Numbered from the stretch's first letter, positions 15,692-25,182 are shown. The stretch is 64,000 bases of DNA from an uncultured Lachnospiraceae bacterium (GCA_910577645.1 CAJTOL010000001.1:124001-188000); one strand, 5' to 3'. The notes: generated by a model from the sequence alone, not told the origin. Program-made: numbers and translations.

Positions 15692-16899
15692 TGAAGGAAA
15701 GAAACGGACAACCAAAAGAATATTTCCGGGAATACAGAAAGCTTCTTCCGGCAGCAAACAAGTATACGTATTTAAATTCCGCCGGCTGCGGCCCTCTGGC
15801 GCTTCCGGTGTTAAACCGGATGACAGAAATTTTTACTTATATGGCAGAAGAAGGCCAGGTTAATGTGAAAGTCCATGATGAGGGAAAGGAGCTTTTAGAA
15901 GAGGCCAGAAAAGATGTGGCAAAATTTATTAATGCCCGGCCGGAAGAGATTTTCTTTGTGCGCTGCATTGCAGAAGGACTAAACACAATTAACCGCATGT
16001 TTACATGGAAACCGGGGGACAGGGTGCTGATCTCTGATCAGGAGAATCCGGCGTCTATCCTGCCTTGCTTTGTTTTGGAGCCGGAATATAAAACAGAGAC
16101 AGATAAATTTTGCGGTTTGGGAAACCAGGAAGAGATCCTGGCAGAATTTAGAGACAAGCTTTGGGATAACACAAAAATGGCAGTGTTCAGCCATGTTTTC
16201 CACACCACAGGAGCAGCTGTCCCGGCCAGGGAAATGTGCGCCATGTGCAGGGAAAAAGGGATTATTACGGTTTTAGACGGCGCTCAGGCTGCCGGGAATA
16301 TTGTGATTGACGTAAAAGAGCTGGACTGCGATTTTTATGCCCTTTCCTGTCATAAATGGCTCTGCGGCCCGGAAGGAATCGGGGCTGTATATGTCAGAAA
16401 GGAATTGCTGGAACAACTGAAAATCCCCTTTGGCGGAGTAGGAATCCAAACCTCCTTTGACTTTCAGGAAAATACCTGGCTCCCTCAGCCGGATGCAAGA
16501 AGGTTTGAATACGGAGGCCGGCATGTGCCCATGTACACTGCCTTTTCCCAAACCATCCGTCTGGCCCGGGAGATTGGCCTGGACTGTATTGTTTCCCGGA
16601 AAAAAGAGCTTTATGAGTATTGCAGGAACGCCTTTTTACAAAAGATACCGGAAGCGGTAATTCTGTCCCCGGAGGACCAGCGCCTGATAACAGGGATTTT
16701 TTCTTTCCGGCTGCCGGGGATGGATCACCGGGAGATTGTAAAACAGGCTTGGGAAGAAGAAAAGATAATCATCCAGTGGCGGACTGTAAATCTTTATACA
16801 AAAGAAGAGGGAATCCGCGTATCCCTGAATTGGTTTGTAATAGAGGAAGAGATTGATCAATTCGTTTCGTTTATCAGGCGGATTGTCCAAAAGGAGTAA
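15691..16899 (+). CDS. Class V PLP-dependent aminotransferase-fold protein
   Basis: A 402-residue fold-type I PLP enzyme of class V (cysteine desulfurase/isopenicillin N epimerase-like). The PLP lysine lies in ALSCHKWLCGPEG near residue 220, preceded by the DGAQAAG cofactor aspartate. No desulfurase-type active-site cysteine loop is evident, and isolation from iscU/sufU argues against Fe-S assembly. Together with RidA, which removes imines released by PLP enzymes, it suggests amine or amino-acid breakdown. The start overlaps the amidohydrolase stop by one base. Confidence 0.88.
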   Translation: MKERNGQPKEYFREYRKLLPAANKYTYLNSAGCGPLALPVLNRMTEIFTYMAEEGQVNVKVHDEGKELLEEARKDVAKFINARPEEIFFVRCIAEGLNTINRMFTWKPGDRVLISDQENPASILPCFVLEPEYKTETDKFCGLGNQEEILAEFRDKLWDNTKMAVFSHVFHTTGAAVPAREMCAMCREKGIITVLDGAQAAGNIVIDVKELDCDFYALSCHKWLCGPEGIGAVYVRKELLEQLKIPFGGVGIQTSFDFQENTWLPQPDARRFEYGGRHVPMYTAFSQTIRLAREIGLDCIVSRKKELYEYCRNAFLQKIPEAVILSPEDQRLITGIFSFRLPGMDHREIVKQAWEEEKIIIQWRTVNLYTKEEGIRVSLNWFVIEEEIDQFVSFIRRIVQKE

Positions 16900-16903
16900 G
16901 GCC

Positions 16904-18166
16904 ATGGAAAAAACAAGAGTTGCTCTGGTAAGGCAGGGAGAACAGACGGTATTTGAGGCAGTAAAAGAAGCGGTAGACAGAATTGGCGGGATTGGGAACT
17001 ACCTGAAAAGGGGGCAGTCCGTAATTTTAAAGCCCAATTATACCGGGAATGTGCCGGAAGACACCGGAGGCGTTACCTCCTGCCGGGTATTGGAAAGCGT
17101 GATCCGGCTGGTAAAAGAAGGGGGAGCGGGAGAGGTTACTATTTTAGAGGGGTGCGGTACAATAGCTTTGGGAACCCAAAGGATCTTTGAAAACCTGGGG
17201 GTAACTGATCTGGCAGCGAAATACGGCGTCCGGCTTTTAGATGCCAACCTTTTGCCCATGCGTATTGTAAAAGACGAAAAACTCTGTGAAATGGGGAGTT
17301 TGGCAATCGCGGAACCGGTTTTTGACGGCAGTCTGATTATCAATATCCCGGTGATGAAAACTCATCCTCTGGTAGAGGTAACGGTAGCCATGAAAAATAT
17401 GAACGGGCTTTTGTCACCTGCCGACAAACGGCGGTTTCACGAGGTAAACTTAAGAAAAGCCATTGCAGAATACCATACCGTTCTTCCGCCCTATCTGACC
17501 ATTGTGGACGGCCTTACAGGGATGGAGGGCATGGGGCCTGTAGAAGGGATGCCGGTTCCTTTAGGAGTGATAATGGCAGGGGAAAATCCGGCGGCAGTAG
17601 ACGCTGTGGCAGCCCGGGTTATGGGCTTTTGCCCGGAAAAAATCCCCTATCTTCAATACGCCAAAAAAGCAGGCATAGGGCCTGTCTCAGAAGAGGAAAT
17701 TGAGGTAACAGGAGCAGCAATAGAAGAGGTAAGGAGGGAATTTGCTCCGGCAGTGCCGGAGCCGACCTGCTATCCCGGGGTAAAGATTTGGGACGAGCCG
17801 TCCCCGACCCGGTGTATTGGCTGTCGGGCGGTAATGTCTATCGCCCTTAACCGGCTGAAAGCCGCCGGGGATTTACCGGAATTTGAAGGGATGGGGATAC
17901 TGATTAACAAAAGCCCTGAAAGCCCTATAGAATTAACGGAAAGCAGTCATCTTTTCTGCATTGGGGCCTGTACCAGAGATTATTATGAAAAGCATAAAAA
18001 TAAGCTTGGAATCCATTTTATTCCGGGCTGTGCCCCGGCCGGCCTGACAGTAGAAGATACGTTTCGAGGCATATACAACATTCCCAGAATCAATACGGAA
18101 ATAACGGCCGCCCTGCCGGTTACTCATTCTCCAACCGATGTTTCAGCTCCTTTAATGCCTCGCTAA
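16904..18166 (+). CDS. DUF362-domain protein
   Basis: A 420-residue protein with an N-terminal DUF362 region (AVKEAVDRIGG, LKPNYTG, NIPVMKTH, KNMNGLL, DGLTGMEG motifs) and a C-terminal part carrying CIGC and CIGAC cysteine pairs that could bind an Fe-S cluster. DUF362 proteins are often found with redox modules, but their reaction is unknown. The open frame begins earlier, but the ATG at 16904 follows AAAAGGAG and sits 5 bases after the aminotransferase stop. Its last 47 bases overlap the convergent membrane-protein gene. Confidence 0.82.
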   Translation: MEKTRVALVRQGEQTVFEAVKEAVDRIGGIGNYLKRGQSVILKPNYTGNVPEDTGGVTSCRVLESVIRLVKEGGAGEVTILEGCGTIALGTQRIFENLGVTDLAAKYGVRLLDANLLPMRIVKDEKLCEMGSLAIAEPVFDGSLIINIPVMKTHPLVEVTVAMKNMNGLLSPADKRRFHEVNLRKAIAEYHTVLPPYLTIVDGLTGMEGMGPVEGMPVPLGVIMAGENPAAVDAVAARVMGFCPEKIPYLQYAKKAGIGPVSEEEIEVTGAAIEEVRREFAPAVPEPTCYPGVKIWDEPSPTRCIGCRAVMSIALNRLKAAGDLPEFEGMGILINKSPESPIELTESSHLFCIGACTRDYYEKHKNKLGIHFIPGCAPAGLTVEDTFRGIYNIPRINTEITAALPVTHSPTDVSAPLMPR

Positions 18167-19070
18167 AACGCCGGGAATTTGCGCTTGGATTGCCCCGTAA
18201 AAGCCCTTTCCGGTAAAAGCCCATATGCCGGGAGAGATGCAGATGTTTTTCCTTCAGAGCATCCAGCCGTTTCAACAAAGCGGTAAGCTCCGGCCCGTCT
18301 GCCGGGGCAATCTGCTCCCGGATTTCTTCCCGGAAAGTAACGGCCTCCTCCCGGATTGCAGAAGCACGCTCCAATGCAGTTTCCCTCAAATCCGAAGCCC
18401 AGACTTTGGCATCTGTACGCAGCTCCCCGGCCCAATCCCGGACATCCCCACGGAAATTAGCGGCCCGATCAGATGCTTCCGCCCGCAAAAGCGCTATCTG
18501 TACCTGCAAATCCTCCAGCTCGGCTTTCGCCTTGGTCATGGCCTCCAGAGCGCGGCCCAGATCCAGAGCGGCCCGTACAGACTGAATGGCATCCAGGACA
18601 AAGGGGACGCTGACCACCGCTAAAAAACTGAATTCCACTGCCGGGCGCATACCAAGAACCAGCCGCTCTACCGGCTTGTGAAGGATCTCTGTCATCAGGA
18701 TAGTCAGAAATCCCCAGGCAATAGAAGAGCTGAGACATACATATCCGTTAATCTGAAATCTTTGGTCGCTATAATCCCAATACCGCATTTTAAACAATTG
18801 CTCCATAGCCCAGCCCGTCACATATTCCAGCACAGTGGCGGCAAAAAAACCGGACAAGTAAACCAATACCAGATTGTTTTTTACCGGGAGAGAAACCCAC
18901 AGCATCATTACTGCCCCTGTTCCATAGAGGGGAAGCAAAGGCAGACGAAGAAATCCCCGGTTGACAAAACGCTTTTGCCGGAGAGAAACATAGGCAGATT
19001 CAAAGATCCATCCAAAGAAGCAATATAAATAAAAAAATGTAATCCAGTGATACCAGGAATATGTGTACAT
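18120..19070 (-). CDS. Putative ABC-transporter-type membrane protein (CmpB-like)
   Basis: A 316-residue protein of the putative ABC-transporter type IV/CmpB-like family common in Lachnospiraceae: five or so hydrophobic segments within the first 170 residues (starting at MYTYSWYHWITFFYLYCFFG) and a long charged, probably coiled-coil C-terminal half rich in Ala, Glu and Arg. No ATPase partner is nearby, so transport activity is unproven. The ATG at 19070 is chosen for its AAAGGA ribosome site. The gene is convergent with the DUF362 gene and the coding ends overlap by 47 bp. Confidence 0.8.
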   Translation of the reverse strand: MYTYSWYHWITFFYLYCFFGWIFESAYVSLRQKRFVNRGFLRLPLLPLYGTGAVMMLWVSLPVKNNLVLVYLSGFFAATVLEYVTGWAMEQLFKMRYWDYSDQRFQINGYVCLSSSIAWGFLTILMTEILHKPVERLVLGMRPAVEFSFLAVVSVPFVLDAIQSVRAALDLGRALEAMTKAKAELEDLQVQIALLRAEASDRAANFRGDVRDWAGELRTDAKVWASDLRETALERASAIREEAVTFREEIREQIAPADGPELTALLKRLDALKEKHLHLSRHMGFYRKGLLRGNPSANSRRFSEALKELKHRLENE

Positions 19071-19201
19071 ATGAATATCCTTTCTGCTTGCCAGAATCTC
19101 TGTTCTCATGTAAAATAGTGGAGATGTCCATCTGATGTGGAATTTGGACTGTTACATGATATTATAAACCATAATAGACAAGATATAAAGGGGTAACCTG
19201 T

Positions 19202-20755
19202 ATGAGCATTTTAAATGTAGAACATTTGAGCCATGGGTTCGGAGACCGGGCAATTTTTACGGATGTTTCTTTCCGTCTTTTAAAAGGAGAGCATATTGGC
19301 CTGGTAGGAGCCAACGGCGAAGGAAAATCCACTTTTATGAGTATTATTACCGACAAGCTTATGCCGGATGAAGGTAAGGTAGAGTGGGCCAAAAATGTAC
19401 GGGTAGGATATCTGGATCAGCATACGGTTTTAGAGCCGGGCATGACCATACGGGATGTGTTAAAGAGTGCTTTTGGCTTCCTGTTTGAGATGGAAGCTCA
19501 GATGAACGGGATCTGCGATAAAATGGGTTCTGCTTCCGAGGAAGAAATGACAGCTATGATGGAGGAGCTGGGAACCATACAGGATCTTCTTATGGCCCAC
19601 GATTTTTATGTGATTGATGCAAAAGTAGAGGAAATCGCCAGGGCATTTGAACTTAACGAGCTGGGATTGGAGAAAGATGTAGCAGAGCTTTCCGGCGGCC
19701 AGAGAACCAAAGTGCTTCTGGCCAAGCTTCTTTTGGAAAAGCCGGATATCCTGCTTCTGGACGAGCCTACCAATTACCTGGATGCCCAGCATATTGAGTG
19801 GCTGAAACGGTATCTGCAGGAGTATGAAAACGCCTTTATTTTAATTTCCCATGACATCCCGTTTTTAAACAGTGTAATCAACATCATTTATCATATGGAA
19901 AACCAGCGTCTGGATCGTTACGTAGGGGACTATGATAAATTTCAGGAGGTTCATGCTGCCAAACAGGCTCAGCTGGAAGCAGCTTATAAACGGCAGCAGC
20001 AGGAGATTGCCCAGCTTGAAGATTTTGTGGCCCGGAATAAAGCAAGGGTATCCACCCGCAATATGGCCATGTCCCGCCAGAAAAAGCTGGACAAGATGGA
20101 GGTTATTGAGCTGGTAAAGGAAAAGCCCAAGCCGGAATTCCATTTTATGGAGGCCCGGGCAGCGGGGAAATACATTTTTGAAACCCGTGATCTGGTAATC
20201 GGATATGATGAACCTCTGTCCAGGCCCATTAACCTTTCCATGGAGCGGGGAGAGAAAATTGTTTTAAAAGGGGCAAACGGAATCGGGAAAACCACCCTTT
20301 TACGCAGCATCCTGGGGCAGATTCCCCCTCTTTCCGGACAGGTGGAATTAGGCGACTATTTGTACCTGGGCTATTTTGAACAGGAGATGGAGCCAGGCAA
20401 TACCACCACCTGTATTGAAGAGATCTGGAAAGAATTCCCGTCTTATACCCAGTATCAGGTTCGCGCCGCCCTTGCGAAATGCGGATTGACCACCAAGAAT
20501 ATTGAGAGCCAGGTCCGGGTCCTTTCCGGCGGCGAGCAGGCTAAGGTGAGACTATGTAAGCTGATCAACCGGGAGACTAACGTACTTCTTTTAGACGAGC
20601 CTACCAATCACCTGGATGTAGATGCCAAGGAGGAGCTTCGCCGGGCGCTGACGGTTTATAGGGGAAGTATTGTCTTAATTTGCCATGAACCGGAATTTTA
20701 TGAAGGGATGGCCACCAGAGTTTTAGACTGCAGCGATTGGTCCCTGAGGGTGTAG
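19202..20755 (+). CDS. ABC-F family ATPase
   Basis: A 517-residue protein with two fused ABC ATPase domains and no membrane segment, as in ABC-F translation factors. Walker A motifs are GANGEGKS (about residue 38) and GANGIGKT (about 357). Signature motifs are LSGGQRTK and LSGGEQAK, and the Walker B stretches are LLLDEPTNYLD and LLLDEPTNHLD. The inter-domain linker is helical and charged (KARVSTRNMAMSRQKKLDKM). Members act on ribosomes, relieving stalls or antibiotic inhibition; this one resembles the housekeeping YbiT/Ydif type more than known resistance proteins. Confidence 0.92.
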   Translation: MSILNVEHLSHGFGDRAIFTDVSFRLLKGEHIGLVGANGEGKSTFMSIITDKLMPDEGKVEWAKNVRVGYLDQHTVLEPGMTIRDVLKSAFGFLFEMEAQMNGICDKMGSASEEEMTAMMEELGTIQDLLMAHDFYVIDAKVEEIARAFELNELGLEKDVAELSGGQRTKVLLAKLLLEKPDILLLDEPTNYLDAQHIEWLKRYLQEYENAFILISHDIPFLNSVINIIYHMENQRLDRYVGDYDKFQEVHAAKQAQLEAAYKRQQQEIAQLEDFVARNKARVSTRNMAMSRQKKLDKMEVIELVKEKPKPEFHFMEARAAGKYIFETRDLVIGYDEPLSRPINLSMERGEKIVLKGANGIGKTTLLRSILGQIPPLSGQVELGDYLYLGYFEQEMEPGNTTTCIEEIWKEFPSYTQYQVRAALAKCGLTTKNIESQVRVLSGGEQAKVRLCKLINRETNVLLLDEPTNHLDVDAKEELRRALTVYRGSIVLICHEPEFYEGMATRVLDCSDWSLRV

Positions 20756-20820
20756 GGGGAAAATGCCTTTTGGCCGGGGCTTTGCTTCCGGCAGGAAAGA
20801 GAAGAGAGCTTGGAAACGAA

Positions 20821-20850
20821 AACCCCGCAGGCGCTGTCCTGCGGGGTTTT
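20821..20850 (+). terminator. Terminator after the ABC-F gene
   Basis: AACCCCGCAGG pairs with CCTGCGGGGTT around a six-base loop and is followed by TT. Strong intrinsic terminator. Confidence 0.85.
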
Positions 20851-20891
20851 GGGAATGGTAGGTATAACAAATAAGAAAATGTTTAGGGGGG

Positions 20892-20984
20892 CCGGACGGT
20901 TTGCACCGTCCGGTATGAGTATGAAAAAGCTTTGTGATTTCAAGTAACCACTTGAAACAAAGGCCCGTTATCCTTTCGGATAAC
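20892..20984 (+). other. Three consecutive hairpins upstream of mreB
   Basis: Within 93 bases: CCGGACGGT/ACCGTCCGG (20892-20913), CTTTG-tga-TTTCAAGT/ACTTGAAA-CAAAG (20930-20962) and GTTATCC/GGATAAC (20967-20984), all with four-base loops. None is followed by a T-run. The density suggests a structured RNA or leader. I do not recognise a known riboswitch class. This is the main content of the 402-bp gap between the ABC-F gene and mreB, apart from the terminator and promoter. Confidence 0.45.
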
Positions 20985-21070
20985 TTACTTAGAGTATATC
21001 CTTAAATTGTGTCCGAAGTATGACGGCACCATAAAAAAAGAATAAACTCTATTAAAAATAAAAAAAACCT

Positions 21071-21098
21071 TTGAAAACTCTTGGAGATTGTATATAAT
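21071..21098 (+). promoter_or_regulatory. Promoter of mreB
   Basis: TTGAAA (21071-21076), 16-bp spacer, TATAAT (21093-21098), 60 bp before the gene in an A-rich stretch. Confidence 0.7.
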
Positions 21099-21157
21099 AA
21101 GATAGGAATCTTACAACCTGATTACAGATTTATATAAATTTTGGAGGAAATAAATAT

Positions 21158-22165
21158 ATGTTTACCATGATGTCCAATGACATTGGAATTGACCTGGGTA
21201 CAGCCAGTATTCTGGTCTATATTAAAGGAAAAGGCGTGGTTTTAAAGGAACCTTCCGTTGTAGCCATTGACCGGGACAATAATAAAATTATGGCGATTGG
21301 GGAGGAAGCCCGTCTTATGATCGGACGAACCCCAGGCAATATTGTGGCGGTGCGCCCCCTGCGCCAGGGTGTTATTTCCGATTATACAGTGACGGAAAAA
21401 ATGCTGAAATATTTTATCAACAAGGCAGTGGGCAAAAAAACTCTGCGTAAGCCCCGGATCAGCGTATGTATCCCCAGCGGAGCAACAGAGGTGGAGAAAA
21501 AGGCAGTAGAAGATGCTACCTACCAGGCGGGAGCAAGGGAGGTATCCATTATTGAAGAGCCGGTAGCGGCCGCTATCGGGGCAGGTATTGATATTTCCAA
21601 AGCCTGCGGAAACATGATTGTAGATATCGGAGGAGGTACTGCGGATATTGCGGTTATTTCTCTGGGAGGTACGGTAGTCAGCGCTTCCATCAAGGTAGCT
21701 GGCGATGACTTTGATGAAGCTTTGGTCCGCTACATGAGAAAGAAGCACAATCTTCTGATTGGCGAGAGAACTGCAGAGGAAATTAAAATCAATATTGGCG
21801 CGGCATACCGCAGGCCCGAGGTTTTGACCATGGAGGTACGGGGGCGTAACCTGGTAACCGGCCTGCCAAAGACCATAGTGGTAACTTCGGATGAAACTCT
21901 GGAAGCCCTGCGGGAGCCTGCCATGCAGATTGTAGATGCGGTACACAGCGTATTGGAAAGGACTCCTCCGGAGCTGGCTGCCGATATTTTTGAGAGAGGC
22001 ATTGTGCTTACCGGCGGCGGCTCTCTGCTCAGCGGCTTGGATGCCCTGATTGAGGAGAAAACCGGTATTACCACCATGGTGGCAGAGGATCCCCTGACTG
22101 CAGTTGCAATCGGCACCGGCAAATTTATTGAATTTGCTCATGGCGAGGGAAAGGATGACTATTAA
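21158..22165 (+). CDS. mreB: MreB/Mbl rod-shape actin homologue
   Basis: A 335-residue bacterial actin that forms membrane-associated filaments guiding lateral cell-wall synthesis. It has the phosphate-1 loop IGIDLGTAS, the phosphate-2 loop VDIGGGTADIAVI near residue 158, and the adenosine motif VLTGGGSLLSG. Length is that of MreB/Mbl/MreBH; mreC and mreD do not follow, so a stand-alone Mbl or MreBH-type paralogue is plausible. GGAGG lies upstream of the ATG. A bactofilin and a cell-wall hydrolase a few genes downstream give the region a morphogenesis flavour. Confidence 0.93.
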   Translation: MFTMMSNDIGIDLGTASILVYIKGKGVVLKEPSVVAIDRDNNKIMAIGEEARLMIGRTPGNIVAVRPLRQGVISDYTVTEKMLKYFINKAVGKKTLRKPRISVCIPSGATEVEKKAVEDATYQAGAREVSIIEEPVAAAIGAGIDISKACGNMIVDIGGGTADIAVISLGGTVVSASIKVAGDDFDEALVRYMRKKHNLLIGERTAEEIKINIGAAYRRPEVLTMEVRGRNLVTGLPKTIVVTSDETLEALREPAMQIVDAVHSVLERTPPELAADIFERGIVLTGGGSLLSGLDALIEEKTGITTMVAEDPLTAVAIGTGKFIEFAHGEGKDDY

Positions 22166-22183
22166 TTTACTCATGATTTTTTT

Positions 22184-24418
22184 ATGGCAACAGTAAAAGG
22201 ATTTGTAGAGCGGATTAAGTTCCGCAATGATGAAAACGGATATACGATTTTAAGCATTGCTGATGGAAAGGATGAAACCGTTTTAGTGGGAAACTTTCCT
22301 TATATCAGCGAGGGGGAGATGATAGAAGCTACCGGCCTTATGACAGAGCATCCTGTTTATGGGGAGCAGCTTCAGGTGGAAAGCTATGAGATCAAAGCTC
22401 CCCAGGACAATACAGCGATTGAAAGATATTTGGGCTCCGGCGCTATCAAAGGCGTGGGGGCCGCTTTAGCAACCAGAATTGTCCGAAAGTTTAAGGCAGA
22501 TACCTTCCGTATAATGGAGGAAGAGCCGGAACGGCTTTCCGAGGTAAAAGGAATCAGCGAAAAAATGGCTATGGCAATCGGCCAACAGATAGAAGAAAAA
22601 AAGGGAATGCGCCAGGCCATGATGTTTCTCCAGGAATACGGCATCTCCGTGAATCTGGCAGGAAAGATTTATCAGGAATATGGCCCTGGAATGTACAGCA
22701 TTTTAAAAGAAAATCCCTATCGCCTGGCAGATGATATTCCGGGGGTAGGATTTAAAATGGCAGATGAAATAGCTCAGAGGGCAGGGCTGTTTACGGATTC
22801 GGATTACCGGATTAAAAGCGGTATTTTTTATACATTGCTTCAGGCTGTGGGAAACGGCCATACTTATCTTCCGGAATCTCAATTAAAAGCCAATGCGGCG
22901 GAGCTATTGCAGGTTCATCCGGAAGATATGGATAAACATTTGATGGATCTCCAGATGGAAAAAAAGATTATGGTACGGAGTCAGACGGAAGAAAGCGGGG
23001 AGCGAATTATTTATGCTGCTCAATACTATTATCTGGAACTGAATACGGCCAAAATGCTTCATGATCTGAACATCCGTGGGGATGTTCAGAAAAGCCAGAT
23101 TGAGAGCCGTCTGGAAGAGATTGAAAAGCAGGGAACCCTTCAACTGGATGAGATGCAGAGGCAAGCGGTTGTGGAGGCGGTGAACAGCGGTCTGATGATC
23201 ATTACCGGAGGGCCGGGAACTGGAAAAACCACTACAATTAATACCATTATCCGGTATTTTGAGATTGAGGGAATGGAAATCCTCCTTGCGGCCCCAACGG
23301 GCCGGGCTGCCAAGCGTATGACAGAAGCCACGGGATACGAGGCCAGAACAATTCACCGGATGCTTGAGCTTACAGGGGTTCCCGGGGAAAAAGAGACTGC
23401 AGGTATGCATTTTGAGAGGAACGAAGAGAATCCCCTGGATGCAGATGTGATTATTATTGATGAAATGTCTATGGTTGACATTGGTTTGATTCACTCTCTG
23501 CTGAAAGCCGTTACGGTGGGAACCCGTCTGATTTTGGTAGGGGATGTAAACCAGCTTCCAAGCGTAGGCCCGGGAAATGTTCTGCGGGACATTATTGATT
23601 CCGGGCAATTTAACGTGGTAAAGCTTACTAAAATTTTCCGTCAGGCAGCGGAAAGCGATATTATTGTCAATGCCCATCGCATTAATGACGGGCAGCCCAT
23701 TCCGCTGGGCAAGCCCAGCAGGGACTTCCTTTTTATTAAAAGAGATATGCCGGATGCCATTATCAGCGCAATGATTACCCTGGTTCAGAAAAAGCTTCCG
23801 GGCTATGTTAATGCAGATCCCATGGACATTCAGATTATGACGCCTATGCGTAAGGGGGCCCTGGGAGTAGAGCGGCTAAACCAGATTCTCCAGTCCTGCC
23901 TGAACCCGCCGGATAAAAAAAAGCCGGAAAAGGAGATCAATAACACTGTCTGGAGAACCGGGGACAAGGTTATGCAGATTAAAAACAACTATCAGATTGA
24001 ATGGGAGATCCGCAACAAATATGGAATTCCGGTAGACAAGGGAACCGGGGTATTTAACGGCGATATTGGCAGAATACAGGAAGTGAATCTGTTTGCGGAA
24101 ATCATTACGGTAGAATTTGATGAGGGCCGTTTGGTAGAGTATTCTTTTAAGCAGACGGAAGAGCTGGAGCTGGCCTATGCCATTACTATCCACAAATCCC
24201 AGGGAAGCGAGTACCCGGCAGTGGTAATACCGATCCACAGCGGTCCCAGGATGCTTATGAACCGCAACTTAATTTATACCGGCGTCACCCGGGCCAAAGC
24301 CTGTGTGTGCCTGGTAGGACTTCCGGAAATGTTCCAGGCCATGGCAGACAATGGGGTGGAGCAGAAACGCTATTCCGGCTTAAAGGAGAGAATCAGGGAA
24401 ATATGCGTAGTATCCTAA
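22184..24418 (+). CDS. recD2: RecD2-type ATP-dependent DNA helicase
   Basis: A 744-residue superfamily 1B helicase without RecB/RecC partners. It has an N-terminal OB-like domain (TVKGFVERIKFRNDENGYTI), tandem helix-hairpin-helix segments (about 75-200), Walker A GGPGTGKTTT near residue 341, Walker B DEMSMVD, and the C-terminal motifs ELAYAITIHKSQGSE and YTGVTRAK. RecD2 unwinds DNA 5' to 3' and works in repair and replication-fork stability. It follows mreB by 18 bp; no good ribosome site is visible, so coupling to mreB translation is likely. Confidence 0.95.
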   Translation: MATVKGFVERIKFRNDENGYTILSIADGKDETVLVGNFPYISEGEMIEATGLMTEHPVYGEQLQVESYEIKAPQDNTAIERYLGSGAIKGVGAALATRIVRKFKADTFRIMEEEPERLSEVKGISEKMAMAIGQQIEEKKGMRQAMMFLQEYGISVNLAGKIYQEYGPGMYSILKENPYRLADDIPGVGFKMADEIAQRAGLFTDSDYRIKSGIFYTLLQAVGNGHTYLPESQLKANAAELLQVHPEDMDKHLMDLQMEKKIMVRSQTEESGERIIYAAQYYYLELNTAKMLHDLNIRGDVQKSQIESRLEEIEKQGTLQLDEMQRQAVVEAVNSGLMIITGGPGTGKTTTINTIIRYFEIEGMEILLAAPTGRAAKRMTEATGYEARTIHRMLELTGVPGEKETAGMHFERNEENPLDADVIIIDEMSMVDIGLIHSLLKAVTVGTRLILVGDVNQLPSVGPGNVLRDIIDSGQFNVVKLTKIFRQAAESDIIVNAHRINDGQPIPLGKPSRDFLFIKRDMPDAIISAMITLVQKKLPGYVNADPMDIQIMTPMRKGALGVERLNQILQSCLNPPDKKKPEKEINNTVWRTGDKVMQIKNNYQIEWEIRNKYGIPVDKGTGVFNGDIGRIQEVNLFAEIITVEFDEGRLVEYSFKQTEELELAYAITIHKSQGSEYPAVVIPIHSGPRMLMNRNLIYTGVTRAKACVCLVGLPEMFQAMADNGVEQKRYSGLKERIREICVVS

Positions 24419-25182
24419 ATCCTGAAGTGGGAAATCATATTGCCGCCGCAGTAAGGAGAGCAGGCGGCTTTTTGCTGGAAAGCCTTTACCCAAGAAGATG
24501 CCCTGTGTGTGATGAGATTGTGGCGCCGGGAGAAACTTTAATCTGTACCGGATGTTTAAAGCAGATTTCCTGGGTAACCGGCCCGGCCTGCAAAGCCTGC
24601 GGCAGGGAGGTTTCTCAGGAGCGGACAGAATACTGTCCGGATTGTATGCGCCGCCGTCATTCCTTTGACAGGGGAATGTCCCTGTGTAATTACAACCAAA
24701 TAACCAGTAGGTCCATGGCCAGAATCAAGTATCAGGGCCGCAGGGAATATCTGGACTTTTATGGAACTGCCATAGCGGAACAGCTGGGAAAGGGGTTAGC
24801 TGCCTTTGGGGCGGAATGGCTGGTTCCGGTTCCGATTCATCCTGCCAGAGAGAGAACAAGGGGATTTAACCAGGCGCAGGTGTTGGCGGAAAGGATTTCC
24901 TCAGAAATGGAGCGGCTTTACAAGGTTAAAATTCCGGTGGAAAATGATTTGCTGTACCGACGGAAAAAGACCCTTCCCCAAAAAGACTTAAATCCGGAAG
25001 CACGCCTGAAAAACCTGGAAGAAGCTTTTGAGGCCGGAGAGATTTCCGGAGATATCCGCAGAGTGATTCTGGTAGATGATATTTACACTACCGGAAGCAC
25101 GGCAGATGCCTGTGCGAAAGTGCTGAAACGGGCAGGAGTAAAGGAAGTCCTTGTGGTGACCATATGCATAGGAAACCAATAG
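24403..25182 (+). CDS. comF: ComF-family phosphoribosyltransferase-like protein
   Basis: A 260-residue ComF/GntX-type protein with an N-terminal zinc finger (CPVC, CTGC, CKAC and CPDC pairs, about residues 26-78) and a C-terminal phosphoribosyltransferase domain with the PRPP loop VILVDDIYTTGST near residue 222. In competent bacteria ComF helps single-stranded DNA uptake; elsewhere its role is unclear. The ATG at 24403 is chosen as it overlaps the recD2 end by 16 bases and gives the normal family N-terminus, although the frame is open further upstream. Confidence 0.88.
   Translation: MRSILNPEVGNHIAAAVRRAGGFLLESLYPRRCPVCDEIVAPGETLICTGCLKQISWVTGPACKACGREVSQERTEYCPDCMRRRHSFDRGMSLCNYNQITSRSMARIKYQGRREYLDFYGTAIAEQLGKGLAAFGAEWLVPVPIHPARERTRGFNQAQVLAERISSEMERLYKVKIPVENDLLYRRKKTLPQKDLNPEARLKNLEEAFEAGEISGDIRRVILVDDIYTTGSTADACAKVLKRAGVKEVLVVTICIGNQ

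Noticed and set aside
21242..22174. 310-codon open frame on the minus strand opposite mreB
   Set aside because: It is a complete shadow of mreB with no ribosome site, no family resemblance and low-complexity composition.
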